Assembly: GCA_021779935.1 (NCBI GenBank)
Contig: JAJXZT010000043.1
Span: forward strand, 1-58,093
Length of the DNA: 58,093 nt
From: Acidobacteriota bacterium
GTDB lineage: Bacteria; Acidobacteriota; Terriglobia; Terriglobales; Acidobacteriaceae
Reading direction: 5' to 3'
Each line of letters opens with the position of its first letter. The first letter of the stretch is position 1. Below the pieces are notes generated by a model. That model searched no databases, had not been told where the DNA came from, and saw only the letters and a list, made by a program, of their open reading frames with translations. Positions 17,498 through 24,468 of this stretch are shown here, in pieces. The translations under genes were made by a program, and so were the position numbers.

Positions 17498-20230
17498 TTA
17501 CTGGATTACCCTCACGTTGTACGTCGTTGCCGTTGGAGTGCCGCCAGCAGCAAGGTTCGTGCAAACCTTAACCGTCACAGTGTTTGCAGAACTAACCAAA
17601 GCCCTGACCGTAAAAGCATCACCGGGGTCTACGCCTCCGGCAGGAGAGGCGGTTGCTGCCATGCTCGTCGTTGCTCCCGTTACAGTCACCGTCCCCGTGG
17701 CACACGTTCCAGCCGTCAGCGCCCCGCCTCCAATGCTCCCACTTGTACCACTCAAAATTGGAGTCGCCATGTGCTGCGTTCCGTTTACCCCGATGTACTG
17801 GACGTACTGGCCTGCCGTTCCCGAAGATAGTCCACCTACCACGGTAGAATTCGTAGCGGCAAGATTTACCGTTTGCCCTACCGAGGTTGGAGTCCCGGAG
17901 AACGTGAAATAGTTTCCGGCTGGAGAGCCGACATTCAGCGTATCGGAGAAGAGTTTTTTTGTCTGCGTATTCCCGCCATAGTCGATAACTTGAAATGCAG
18001 GGTCGCCCGTCTTTGTCGAACTCGTTACGATCCGATAGGAACCTTGATTCGCCTGCGAAAAGTCATAGGCTATCCAGCCCGCCCCGGTAACGCTTGCCCA
18101 TGTGACGTTTGCTCCCCTTGGCACAATACACACCAGATGTTCTGATGCGCTCTGTGCTCCGCAATTGCTCATGCGGGTCGTATCATCAGTACCCGGATAG
18201 TTATAAATGGAAGACCATGCAGGGTTTAGCTGCTGTCCCGTGGAACTGATCTTGTACTGATATTCAGGGAGTGTGTAGGTATATCGGAAAACGGAACCGG
18301 GGGGCAAATATGAGCCTGCTCCCGTATCCCAATCTATCCCGCCTAACGGCTCTCCGGGGTGAGTTCCCCCACCAATTGCTATAGCATGTCTCCCTAAAGA
18401 TACTGCATAGAACGTCGCGCCAGTTTGGGCCGATAAACAGCCGTGCGCTGCCGTGTCTCCGGTGCAGACCCAACGAGGAAGATCAAGAGTAAAGCCATTG
18501 ATGGCCCCATTGAACTGCACACCATAACTCGTACTCGAACCATCTTCGCCAATTCCAGTGACCGATACTCCGATAATCCTGTTCAAATACAAAAATCCAC
18601 CACTGGAGCTGACGGAATCTCCAAAGTACGGCTGCTCAATATCGACTTGCTGTGCATTTGCGATGTAGAACGACCATCTTTGCGGACCACCACTGACGGG
18701 CATCACCAGCTTTGTGCTGTATATGATCGCTGACGTTGATCCGGAGTCGATGTGGTACGAATCATTTGCATTCGCGCAATAGGGCTGATTGAGGATTATC
18801 TGCTCAATCCACCCATACTCGTTATAACAATTGTTCCCGATTAGGTTTCCCCAATAGTGGTTAATCTGGCCTTGCCACACAATGGCAGACGGGGAAACGG
18901 TGTTTGCGCCGGTCAGCGACAGCCCATCCCCGGAAAAATTGACAACAGTAATCCTATTCAAGTCAAACAGCAGAATGTCGCTCTCACCACCATACGCAGT
19001 AGATTTCAGGGTAAGTCCATTGCATCCGCCGTTCGATGCAGACCCACCAGAACAGTTACTAAGCAACTTACCAGCACCGAATATTTCCAGGTCTCTGACA
19101 AAGTTCCCCCGCAAACTTGGCGCCGTCGAAGAGTTCGCGATGGTCACGCAATCGGAATTGGACTGGATGCATTCAATCGTGGAACCGTAGGCCGTCGAAC
19201 TCGGGTTGTAATTATAAGACCTTGAAGTGCCCTCGATCCCGAGGTTCGACTGGCTAATAGTCAGCGGGCAATTGAACTGGTAGATTCCTCCGTTTCTATC
19301 CGCAGGGAAGTACAGCGTCCCGCCTCCAAGAGTCGCGGCGAACGCTATTGCACTTGACCACGCAGTACAATTTGCCGCAGCCAGTGTAGCGTTGGGAGTG
19401 CTTGTATTTGTCGTCACCGCACCAAAGGCGCGAAGATCAATTCGAGGCAGCTTGTCCCAATGATCTTCGAACGACTGCCGGCTCCAACTGTTATTCGTAG
19501 AGGTGATTCCGGGACCTGCCTTGAGCGTGCCCGTATCTCCGGTTCCCCCTATACCACCGTTGAATACTTGCCGCTGCGTGAACGTGTTCCCTGTGTCCAT
19601 GTTCGCCAGGTTTGTCGGCAGGCGTTGCTCGTCGATCGTTCCTGTCAGCTTCGCTGCATCTAGCGATGCCAGCCAGGTCGGGTCCTCGTAGTGCCCGCCG
19701 CTCACCAGTTGACCGCTGCTCAGTGTCGACATCTTCGCCACTGCCGTGTCCACATAGTCCCTGCCCACAAACTGCTCTGCCATCGCAGCCGGAGTCATCT
19801 TCGCTCGAATCGCGGCAATTGTCGTCGTCGCCGCCTGCGGCACTACCCAGTACTCCTCGCTCGTCGTACCGTCATCCAGCTTTAGCGTCACTTCGTATGC
19901 AGTGCCCGCCGGCGTCGCGCCCGTATTCGCCACCAGCGGGATTGAAATTGCTCCCGCCGCGCCAATCTTTATGCTCATCGCGCCTGCTGCTACTGCGCGT
20001 CCTTCGCCCGTCGTGAAAGCCGGCCAACGAATCAGCAGTGTCCCCCCAGCCGGAGTGCCATCCGCGCGGTAAATCGTGTCGTTCACCAGCGTCCGCGCCG
20101 GCCCTTCCAGACCCGTATCTTGCCCGGCAGCATCGGCCGCCCAAACCCGCACTCCCAGCGTGCTCCCCAACAACAGCACCCCCGCTAACAAACAGAAAAA
20201 CCGCCTCATCGGGCGGCCTGGATTCTCCAT
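17498..20230 (-). CDS. Exported right-handed beta-helix protein, tailspike/fibre-like
   Basis: 910 residues. AGGGGA lies 6 bp before the ATG at 20230. The N-terminus looks like a Sec signal peptide (RRFFCLLAGVLLLGSTLGVRVWA, residues 9-31), odd for a virion protein. Residues 40-160 are a beta-rich domain (ARTLVNDTIYRADGTPAGGT onward). DLRAFGAVTTN near 270 is the classic start of a pectate-lyase-3/GH28-like beta-helix, continued by GGGTLYFPADRNGGIYQF and repeated Asn/Ser/Gly rungs to about 700. The C-terminus is Gly/Thr-rich and beta-stranded. It is probably a glycan-binding or glycan-cleaving surface protein: either a receptor-binding spike or a lysogenic-conversion protein. Base composition falls to about 50% GC across 18.2-19.4 kb, below its neighbours, suggesting separate acquisition. 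Confidence 0.7.
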   Translation of the reverse strand: MENPGRPMRRFFCLLAGVLLLGSTLGVRVWAADAAGQDTGLEGPARTLVNDTIYRADGTPAGGTLLIRWPAFTTGEGRAVAAGAMSIKIGAAGAISIPLVANTGATPAGTAYEVTLKLDDGTTSEEYWVVPQAATTTIAAIRAKMTPAAMAEQFVGRDYVDTAVAKMSTLSSGQLVSGGHYEDPTWLASLDAAKLTGTIDEQRLPTNLANMDTGNTFTQRQVFNGGIGGTGDTGTLKAGPGITSTNNSWSRQSFEDHWDKLPRIDLRAFGAVTTNTSTPNATLAAANCTAWSSAIAFAATLGGGTLYFPADRNGGIYQFNCPLTISQSNLGIEGTSRSYNYNPSSTAYGSTIECIQSNSDCVTIANSSTAPSLRGNFVRDLEIFGAGKLLSNCSGGSASNGGCNGLTLKSTAYGGESDILLFDLNRITVVNFSGDGLSLTGANTVSPSAIVWQGQINHYWGNLIGNNCYNEYGWIEQIILNQPYCANANDSYHIDSGSTSAIIYSTKLVMPVSGGPQRWSFYIANAQQVDIEQPYFGDSVSSSGGFLYLNRIIGVSVTGIGEDGSSTSYGVQFNGAINGFTLDLPRWVCTGDTAAHGCLSAQTGATFYAVSLGRHAIAIGGGTHPGEPLGGIDWDTGAGSYLPPGSVFRYTYTLPEYQYKISSTGQQLNPAWSSIYNYPGTDDTTRMSNCGAQSASEHLVCIVPRGANVTWASVTGAGWIAYDFSQANQGSYRIVTSSTKTGDPAFQVIDYGGNTQTKKLFSDTLNVGSPAGNYFTFSGTPTSVGQTVNLAATNSTVVGGLSSGTAGQYVQYIGVNGTQHMATPILSGTSGSIGGGALTAGTCATGTVTVTGATTSMAATASPAGGVDPGDAFTVRALVSSANTVTVKVCTNLAAGGTPTATTYNVRVIQ
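20196..20216 (-). terminator. Terminator-like hairpin inside the start of the beta-helix gene
   Basis: On the minus strand, CCGCC, loop CGATGA, GGCGG, then TTTTT: a rho-independent terminator shape lying over codons 5-11 of the gene and covering an internal ATG (20209). It could be an attenuator. It may also be chance in a signal-peptide codon run (Arg-Arg-Phe-Phe). Confidence 0.45.
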
Positions 20231-20350
20231 AACTATTCCCCTGTGAACGCTTTCGCGACTCCTCGGTTATCTTTCGTTTTGCCATCTCACAAAATGTTCG
20301 CCCGCAATCTGCCGTTATCATGCACCCGGGACACTGGCTCCGCCAGTCAC

Positions 20351-20824
20351 TTATTGGCGACTTAATCGTTCTTCCTTGCCGTATGTTTCCATGAATGCTT
20401 CCACGCTCCGTACGTACACTTCCGGGAAATCCGCAGTCTTCCGTTTCGACTCAATCAGTCGTATCGCTTCCGGTAGCGTATGCCCCATCGCACGCAATAC
20501 CGCCAACGCCATCATCGGAGCTCTGTGCACTCCAGCCGCGCAGTGGACATACAACTTGGTACTCGGAGCTTCCAGCACCGCCAGCGCGAACTCCACGCCC
20601 GACCGGAATACTTCCGTCTCCTTCGGCTCGAAGTCATCGTCCACCGGATTCCACAGCACCGTGATTCCGTGCCGCTTGGCTAATTGCGTATCGTCAAACT
20701 CTACCTGCATGTCGATGATGTGCGTGATCCCCGCCTTCGCCACTTCCCGCATCTCGGACTCTATCCAGATGCCCCCGCCAACCGCCATCCGGTTCAACAC
20801 CCAGGACATATCCATTGCAGCCAC
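20351..20824 (-). CDS. Dual-specificity protein phosphatase-like enzyme
   Basis: 157 residues. The active-site loop VHCAAGVHRAP (Cys95, Arg101; CX5R) is intact, and PVDDDF (about 60-65) offers the general-acid Asp. The size and fold order match small DSP/VH1-like phosphatases acting on Ser/Thr/Tyr phosphates or other phosphoesters. AGGAG lies 11 bp before the GTG at 20824; the ATG three codons later is the alternative. It lies in the early/middle part of the element, about 5 kb from the HipA-like kinase. Whether the two share a substrate is unknown. Confidence 0.85.
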   Translation of the reverse strand: MAAMDMSWVLNRMAVGGGIWIESEMREVAKAGITHIIDMQVEFDDTQLAKRHGITVLWNPVDDDFEPKETEVFRSGVEFALAVLEAPSTKLYVHCAAGVHRAPMMALAVLRAMGHTLPEAIRLIESKRKTADFPEVYVRSVEAFMETYGKEERLSRQ

Positions 20825-20865
20825 CCGTTGCCGTACTCCTTTGGATTCTTTGCTGCCCTTCCCGG

Positions 20866-21246
20866 CTACAGCGAATCTTTCGCGGCTCCTGCCTTCAGCT
20901 TCCGCATCAGCGGCCCCGGATCGATTTCCAGTCTCTCCAGCAACGTCACTACCATGCTCTTATCCAGCACTCCGCCCTCGAGCTTCCGCTCTTCCAGCTT
21001 ATCCATCAGTTCCACCGCCGCCTTCGCGGCCAGGTGGCTTCCTTCTTTTCCCCTTTTCAGCAGCGCGTCAATCACCGCCGGAAACGACAACTCCAGGTTC
21101 ACTTCCGGATCAAGTAGCTCCTTGTTCGGCTTTGGCTTCTTATCCAACCTGCTGGTTTTCGCTTTGGACTGCTCTTTCGCTGTTCTCCTGGTTGTCTTCT
21201 TTGGCCTCTTCGTTCCCGTTTCGCCTTGCGTCCCTTTGCCTGTCAC
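20866..21246 (-). CDS. Basic helical protein, function unknown
   Basis: 126 residues starting at GTG 21246. The first 45 residues are Lys/Arg/Thr-rich and probably disordered (GTKRPKKTTRRTAKEQSKAK). Residues 50-126 are helical (FPAVIDALLKRGKEGSHLAA and AAVELMDKLEERKLEGGVLD). The start overlaps the preceding small frame by 4 bp (GTGA). Just upstream of the phosphatase and terminase genes and DNA-binding in character, it could be a small terminase or a regulator, but no HTH is evident. Confidence 0.55.
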   Translation of the reverse strand: MTGKGTQGETGTKRPKKTTRRTAKEQSKAKTSRLDKKPKPNKELLDPEVNLELSFPAVIDALLKRGKEGSHLAAKAAVELMDKLEERKLEGGVLDKSMVVTLLERLEIDPGPLMRKLKAGAAKDSL

Positions 21247-21428
21247 CGCTTCCCCTCTTGGCTCCCAGGTTCTTCCCCGTTTGCCCTCACATTGTTTTCG
21301 CTCTCACTTACCCCCTCTATTTTTAGAATAGCAATTCGCATAGCCAAAAGGTGACATCGATTTTGAAACTCTATTTCCCTTGTTTCGAACCACTTGCCCG
21401 GATCTTGTGACCAGCGTCCTATTGACAT
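21243..21428 (-). CDS. Possible small protein, function unknown
   Basis: 61 residues (MSIGRWSQDPGKWFETREIE onward). The only support is the 4-bp GTGA overlap with the next gene, typical of coupled phage genes, and a size common in early regions. There is no good ribosome-binding site before the ATG at 21428, and the sequence has no known motif. Confidence 0.3.
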   Translation of the reverse strand: MSIGRWSQDPGKWFETREIEFQNRCHLLAMRIAILKIEGVSESENNVRANGEEPGSQEGKR

Positions 21429-21490
21429 GTTTATTTTTTAGAAATTTGCCTTCGCCAAATCCATCATCCATCTTCCAGATATACCTAATT

Positions 21491-21532
21491 GTGCCCTACC
21501 TTTGTCGCGCGCCGTTCGCGACAGAGTGGCGT
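21491..21532. repeat. Palindromic repeat, TTGTCGC...GCGACAG type
   Basis: Begins GTGCCCTACCTTTGTCGC and returns through GCGACAGAGTGGCG. A degenerate member of the family found at 25612, 25863, 27912 and 51676. It is followed by imperfect GCTTCT hexamers (21537-21575). Confidence 0.7.
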
Positions 21533-21580
21533 AGTTGCTTTTGCTTCTGTTGTTGCTTCTGCTTCTGCTCTTGCTTGTAG

Positions 21581-21648
21581 CTAGCAGCTAGTAGCTAATA
21601 GCTAGCAGCTGCCCACGTTATCGCCCGTTTTTCGGGCGATAACGTGGG
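21581..21648. repeat. Heptamer array plus perfect ACGTTATCGCCC palindrome
   Basis: 21581-21608 is CTAGCAG, CTAGTAG, CTAATAG, CTAGCAG. Directly after it, 21612-21626 and 21634-21648 are perfect 15-bp inverted arms (CCCACGTTATCGCCC/GGGCGATAACGTGGG) with a 7-base loop. It lies between the regulator gene at 21704 and the small frame at 21428. As an RNA it would be a very stable hairpin. Confidence 0.85.
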
Positions 21649-21703
21649 GCCCTTTCACGAGACTCTCTTGCCTTGGCTCGAGTAGCTTTAGTAGCTCGGC
21701 AGT

Positions 21704-22267
21704 TCAGTAGCTCTTGTAGCTTCCTCGCGCCGCGTCTACCTCCTCCTCCGGAGTCAACGGACACACCGAGCACACTGGTTTCTTCGGCGGCAGATCGTCC
21801 TCTTCCTCTTCTTCTTCCATGGCAAACCCCGGCAAAACTCTCAGCAGTCGCTTGCGCAGCAGAATCTTCGACAACCGGTCCAATGCCAGCGGATACAGCC
21901 GTTTCGCGTGCCGTTCCGTAATTCCCAATGCTTTTGCCGCATCCTCCAGCGAGTACTCCACCATCACTGTTGCCGCCAGCATCTCCAACAGCGTTTTGTC
22001 CAGTTTCTCCAGGCAACGCTCCATGTCATAGACAAAAATCGCAATGTCCTCGAACGTGTGTGTGCGGTATGACGTCACCCGCGCCCGGAACGTCTGCCCT
22101 CCCAGTACCGAGGGAACCCGGCCCAGGTCCAGCGCTACCCGGAAGTACCGCCGCAGCAGCGCCACCGTGTGTTTCCGGTACGCTGCCAGCTCGCTTCCGT
22201 CGTCGTCCACCTTCTCCAACAGCTCTTCCACCAGGCGAAGACAGCCATGCTGCGTCGTGCCGTTCAT
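21704..22267 (-). CDS. Sigma-70 region 4-like / phage late regulator
   Basis: 187 residues from the ATG at 22267, which has GGAGG 6 bp upstream and overlaps the preceding stop as ATGA. The C-terminal half has a sigma-4-like helix-turn-helix (YSLEDAAKALGITERHAKRLYPLALDRLSKILL, about 104-136), the arrangement of ArpU/sigma-like phage transcriptional activators. An Asp/Glu-rich stretch follows (EEEEEEDDLPP), then CSVCPLTPEEE. As the only HTH protein transcribed with the structural genes, it is the best candidate to switch them on. It could also be an anti-repressor partner; I see no sigma region 2. Confidence 0.7.
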   Translation of the reverse strand: MNGTTQHGCLRLVEELLEKVDDDGSELAAYRKHTVALLRRYFRVALDLGRVPSVLGGQTFRARVTSYRTHTFEDIAIFVYDMERCLEKLDKTLLEMLAATVMVEYSLEDAAKALGITERHAKRLYPLALDRLSKILLRKRLLRVLPGFAMEEEEEEDDLPPKKPVCSVCPLTPEEEVDAARGSYKSY

Positions 22268-22518
22268 GCGCGCCCTCCTGGCAATACGGTCAGCCGCCCA
22301 CGCCACTGCCCGCCACCGGCGGCCTCGCTCGACGCGTATCGTTCCATCCGTTTCCGTTGAGCCTGGATCTTCGCGCTCCACCACCTCGGAAAATCCCGGT
22401 CATTCACTGCACACCCCGTGCACAGCACGGTGCTCTCGCCTTCGGGCCGCAGCCACAGCCCGCCGCAACGTTCGCAATACTTCAATCCAACTTGTCCCGT
22501 TTGCCCTGAACAATCCAT
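22264..22518 (-). CDS. Small zinc-ribbon-like protein
   Basis: 84 residues. I chose the ATG at 22518 because GGAG lies 9 bp upstream; longer in-frame starts (22539, 22557) have none. YCERCGGLWLRPEGESTVLCTGC gives two CxxC pairs 17 residues apart, a rubredoxin/zinc-ribbon knuckle. The basic C-terminal half (KIQAQRKRMERYASSE) suits nucleic-acid binding. It is coupled to the sigma-like gene by an ATGA overlap. Family not recognised. Confidence 0.6.
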   Translation of the reverse strand: MDCSGQTGQVGLKYCERCGGLWLRPEGESTVLCTGCAVNDRDFPRWWSAKIQAQRKRMERYASSEAAGGGQWRGRLTVLPGGRA

Positions 22519-22610
22519 TCTTTTTGACTCCGTTTTCATGAAAGGAAAAAGCCCCACATCGAAACTCGAAGCGCCAGCATTGCACTTTTAGCTATGCAAT
22601 AGCACTTTCG

Positions 22611-22644
22611 TGTGGATACCCTAAAGCTAATAGAAGTATCCACA
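22611..22644. promoter_or_regulatory. Inverted repeat, candidate repressor operator
   Basis: Perfect 9-bp arms TGTGGATAC and GTATCCACA separated by 16 bp. It lies 93 bp upstream of the zinc-ribbon gene in the non-coding stretch 22519-22780, where the leftward promoter of the regulatory operon should be. A second inverted repeat AGCAGCT/AGCTGCT occurs at 22709-22730. The binding protein is not known; the repressor at 23150 is the obvious candidate. Confidence 0.5.
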
Positions 22645-22780
22645 TGTCTCGATGCAGGGCTCGTTGTTGTTACGATGACCTGCTTGGTTGTATTTAGTTT
22701 TAAATTACAGCAGCTTCCGCGGTAGCTGCTTTCGGCCATGAGAGATCTGGCCTATGCAAGCATATCCGCTAGACAGCGTT

Positions 22781-22999
22781 TTATATCAACCGGTTATCGC
22801 TTCTCCGGCTGAAATACCCCTCTTCGTATCCAGATTTCAGCACGTGACCGTTTTGCACGATCACACTGATTCTTCCGGTGAATTTCAACGTCTCCAGCAG
22901 GCGCAGCGTGGCTCCCGACAGCAGTTCCAATTCCTGCACCTTCCGTCGAAATTCAAGAAACACGCCACCCTCGCCCCCGCTTTCGGGTTCGGGCTTCAT
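22781..22999 (-). CDS. DUF2292-like small protein
   Basis: 72 residues. GGAGGT stands 10 bp before the ATG at 22999, so that start is preferred over 23017. The C-terminal half, ETLKFTGRISVIVQNGHVLKSGYEE, has the DUF2292 pattern (LxxLxxGxIxIxVQDGxVxxIexxE). The N-terminus is Pro/Glu/Gly-rich. The family has no known function. It is the first leftward gene, divergent from the repressor, the usual place of a Cro-like or early protein, but no HTH is visible. Confidence 0.6.
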   Translation of the reverse strand: MKPEPESGGEGGVFLEFRRKVQELELLSGATLRLLETLKFTGRISVIVQNGHVLKSGYEEGYFSRRSDNRLI

Positions 23000-23074
23000 T
23001 TGGCACTTACCTCCCATCGAGGATTAACGCCGCGACTCTACGGCAACCCTCGGCTCAAGTCAACATATTTTGCT

Positions 23075-23093
23075 GAAAGCGAACCGTGCTTTC
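23075..23093. promoter_or_regulatory. Short inverted repeat in divergent repressor promoter region
   Basis: GAAAGC and GCTTTC, 7 bp apart, in the 150 bp between the leftward early gene and the repressor. Position suits an operator for autoregulation. The arms are short and the assignment is tentative. Confidence 0.35.
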
Positions 23094-23149
23094 GTAACAT
23101 ATAACTTTAAGAATTACTACACGATCATTGAAGCGGAAAGGAAGTCACC

Positions 23150-23857
23150 ATGTTGGTTACAAACCTCGAAGATACCCTCCGCCGTCTGGTCCGCCAGCGA
23201 ATCGAAGCGGGAGAACTTACCGGGTCCTCCCTCGCACGCGACGCCGGATTCCGTCAGGCGCACATCTCCAACTTCCTTAATCACCGCCGCGGACTCAGCG
23301 TCGAGGGTTTCGACGCCATCCTGCGCGCCATGCAGATCTCCGTCTACGATCTCGTCTCCGCCAACAAGCCCGGACACTCCAATGGAACCGCCTTCCGCGA
23401 ATATGAGGACGTCCCTCTCGTCTCCATGCTCGACGCCTCCGCACAGGCGGCCTTCGCCCAGCGTCACCTCATTGACGTGCTGAAGTTCAAAAAAAGCTTC
23501 CTCCGCCGCCTCCAGCCTGCCATGCATGGACCGCGTCGCAGTTGGCATCGCTTCGTCATCGTCAAGGCCGACGCCGATGCCGGCTTCGCCATGTACCCGC
23601 GCATTCTGCCCGGCGCCACCCTTCTCGTCGACCGCCATTACAACGGCCTCGACCCTTATCGCCGCCGCGAAGCCAACCTCTACCTTGTGCGCAAGGGCAA
23701 CGTCTGCCTCGTGCGCTTCGTCGAACTCCACGGACGCCAGCTCCTGCTCCGTCCCAGCAATCCCGAGGCCTCGCTCGACTACATCGCTGTCGAGTCTCCT
23801 CGTTCCGCCCCTGACGTCATCGTCGGGCGCATCTGCCATGTCGGCATGGAGGTATAA
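23150..23857 (+). CDS. CI-like repressor: HTH domain plus catalytically dead S24-like domain
   Basis: 235 residues, preceded by AGGAAG. The N-terminal XRE-type HTH (about 15-65: TGSSLARDAGFRQAHISNFL, then GLSVEGFDAILRAM) binds DNA. The C-terminal part (about 125-235) follows the LexA/CI S24 pattern (LPGATLLVD, NLYLVRKGNVCLVRFVE, LRPSNPE, DVIVGRICHVG). The catalytic Ser of the (G)SMxP motif is replaced (FAMYP), and the catalytic Lys of the VKR strand is Arg (LVRFVE). Self-cleavage in an SOS response therefore looks impossible. It is the only plus-strand gene of the core element and divergent from the early operon, as expected for the lysogeny repressor. Confidence 0.8.
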   Translation: MLVTNLEDTLRRLVRQRIEAGELTGSSLARDAGFRQAHISNFLNHRRGLSVEGFDAILRAMQISVYDLVSANKPGHSNGTAFREYEDVPLVSMLDASAQAAFAQRHLIDVLKFKKSFLRRLQPAMHGPRRSWHRFVIVKADADAGFAMYPRILPGATLLVDRHYNGLDPYRRREANLYLVRKGNVCLVRFVELHGRQLLLRPSNPEASLDYIAVESPRSAPDVIVGRICHVGMEV

Positions 23858-24057
23858 CGGCTGTATTTATATGTGTGAATCCTGTCTCTGTCGCTCCGCG
23901 GGTCCGCACCCTCCCCAGGACCCGCCCGCGCCTTTTTTCGCGCATGGGCGTCCGGTGCTCTTTCGCGTTTTTTGTTATGATCTCTACCGTCGCTCTCATG
24001 GAAGACGAAGACGAAATTCAAAGCGAGCCCACTCGCATTCCCGCCGAGGAGTCCCGC

Positions 24058-24273
24058 ATGCCTGACATGCCTGCCGCACATGCTGTCTCTCGCCGCGACG
24101 AGGACATCGCTCTCGACATGATGAAGTTCATCGCCGCCACCACCGGGTACGGCAAAACCAGCGCCACCGCCGCCGGATTCCAGTCCGCCACCGACTCCCG
24201 CGCCGAGGATTACGCCCGCCACCTGCTCGACCTCTACGGCCAGTGCCTCACCGCCGTCAAGGGCCCCCGCTAA
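24058..24273 (+). CDS. Small protein next to repressor, function unknown
   Basis: 71 residues. The ATG at 24058 is selected because GAGGAG lies 6 bp upstream; earlier in-frame starts (23977, 23998) lack one. The sequence (RRDEDIALDMMKFIAATTGYG, then RAEDYARHLLDLYGQCLTAV) is helical with no known motif. It is cotranscribed with the repressor 200 bp upstream and followed by a terminator. It could be an anti-repressor or superinfection-related protein; this is position-based only. Confidence 0.55.
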   Translation: MPDMPAAHAVSRRDEDIALDMMKFIAATTGYGKTSATAAGFQSATDSRAEDYARHLLDLYGQCLTAVKGPR

Positions 24274-24315
24274 CTCTTTCCCTGGCCCTTTCGGCCTTTT
24301 CTTTCGCGCACGCAA

Positions 24316-24346
24316 AAAAGCCGCAGCCTAATCGGCCACGGCTTTT
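24316..24346. terminator. Bidirectional terminator at the right end of the element
   Basis: Stem AAAAGCCG/CGGCTTTT with an internal GC-rich loop, 43 bp after the small gene. The flanking A and T runs let it work for both the repressor transcript and leftward traffic. Confidence 0.75.
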
Positions 24347-24387
24347 CAATTCCTGCGCCTACACGTATCTTCGGAATATCAGGTACT

Positions 24388-24412
24388 CCACCCTGAGCAA
24401 CGCGAAGGGTGG
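24388..24412. repeat. Palindromic repeat, CCACCCTGAGCAACGCGAAGGGTGG type
   Basis: Shares its core with the copy at 13725-13750. Together they put the same repeat both inside and just outside the phage-like element. Confidence 0.65.
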
Positions 24413-24434
24413 AACCACGTTTTGAGCTTCAGTC

Positions 24435-24462
24435 TCGAAACTCGAAACTTGACACTCGCGAC
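24435..24462. repeat. Heptamer array (TCGAAAC type) after histone-like gene
   Basis: TCGAAAC, TCGAAAC, TTGACAC, TCGCGAC: four 7-mers, the last two degenerate, ending 6 bp before the stop of the minus-strand histone-like gene. Confidence 0.7.
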
Positions 24463-24468
24463 TTCTTC

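Noticed and set aside
22536-22739. Minus-strand frame of 67 codons in the control region
   Set aside because: Ser/Thr-rich, no ribosome-binding site, and it runs through two inverted repeats that look regulatory.
23117-23839. Minus-strand frame of 240 codons antisense to the repressor
   Set aside because: It covers the HTH/S24-like gene exactly out of phase and has no start signal or known motif.
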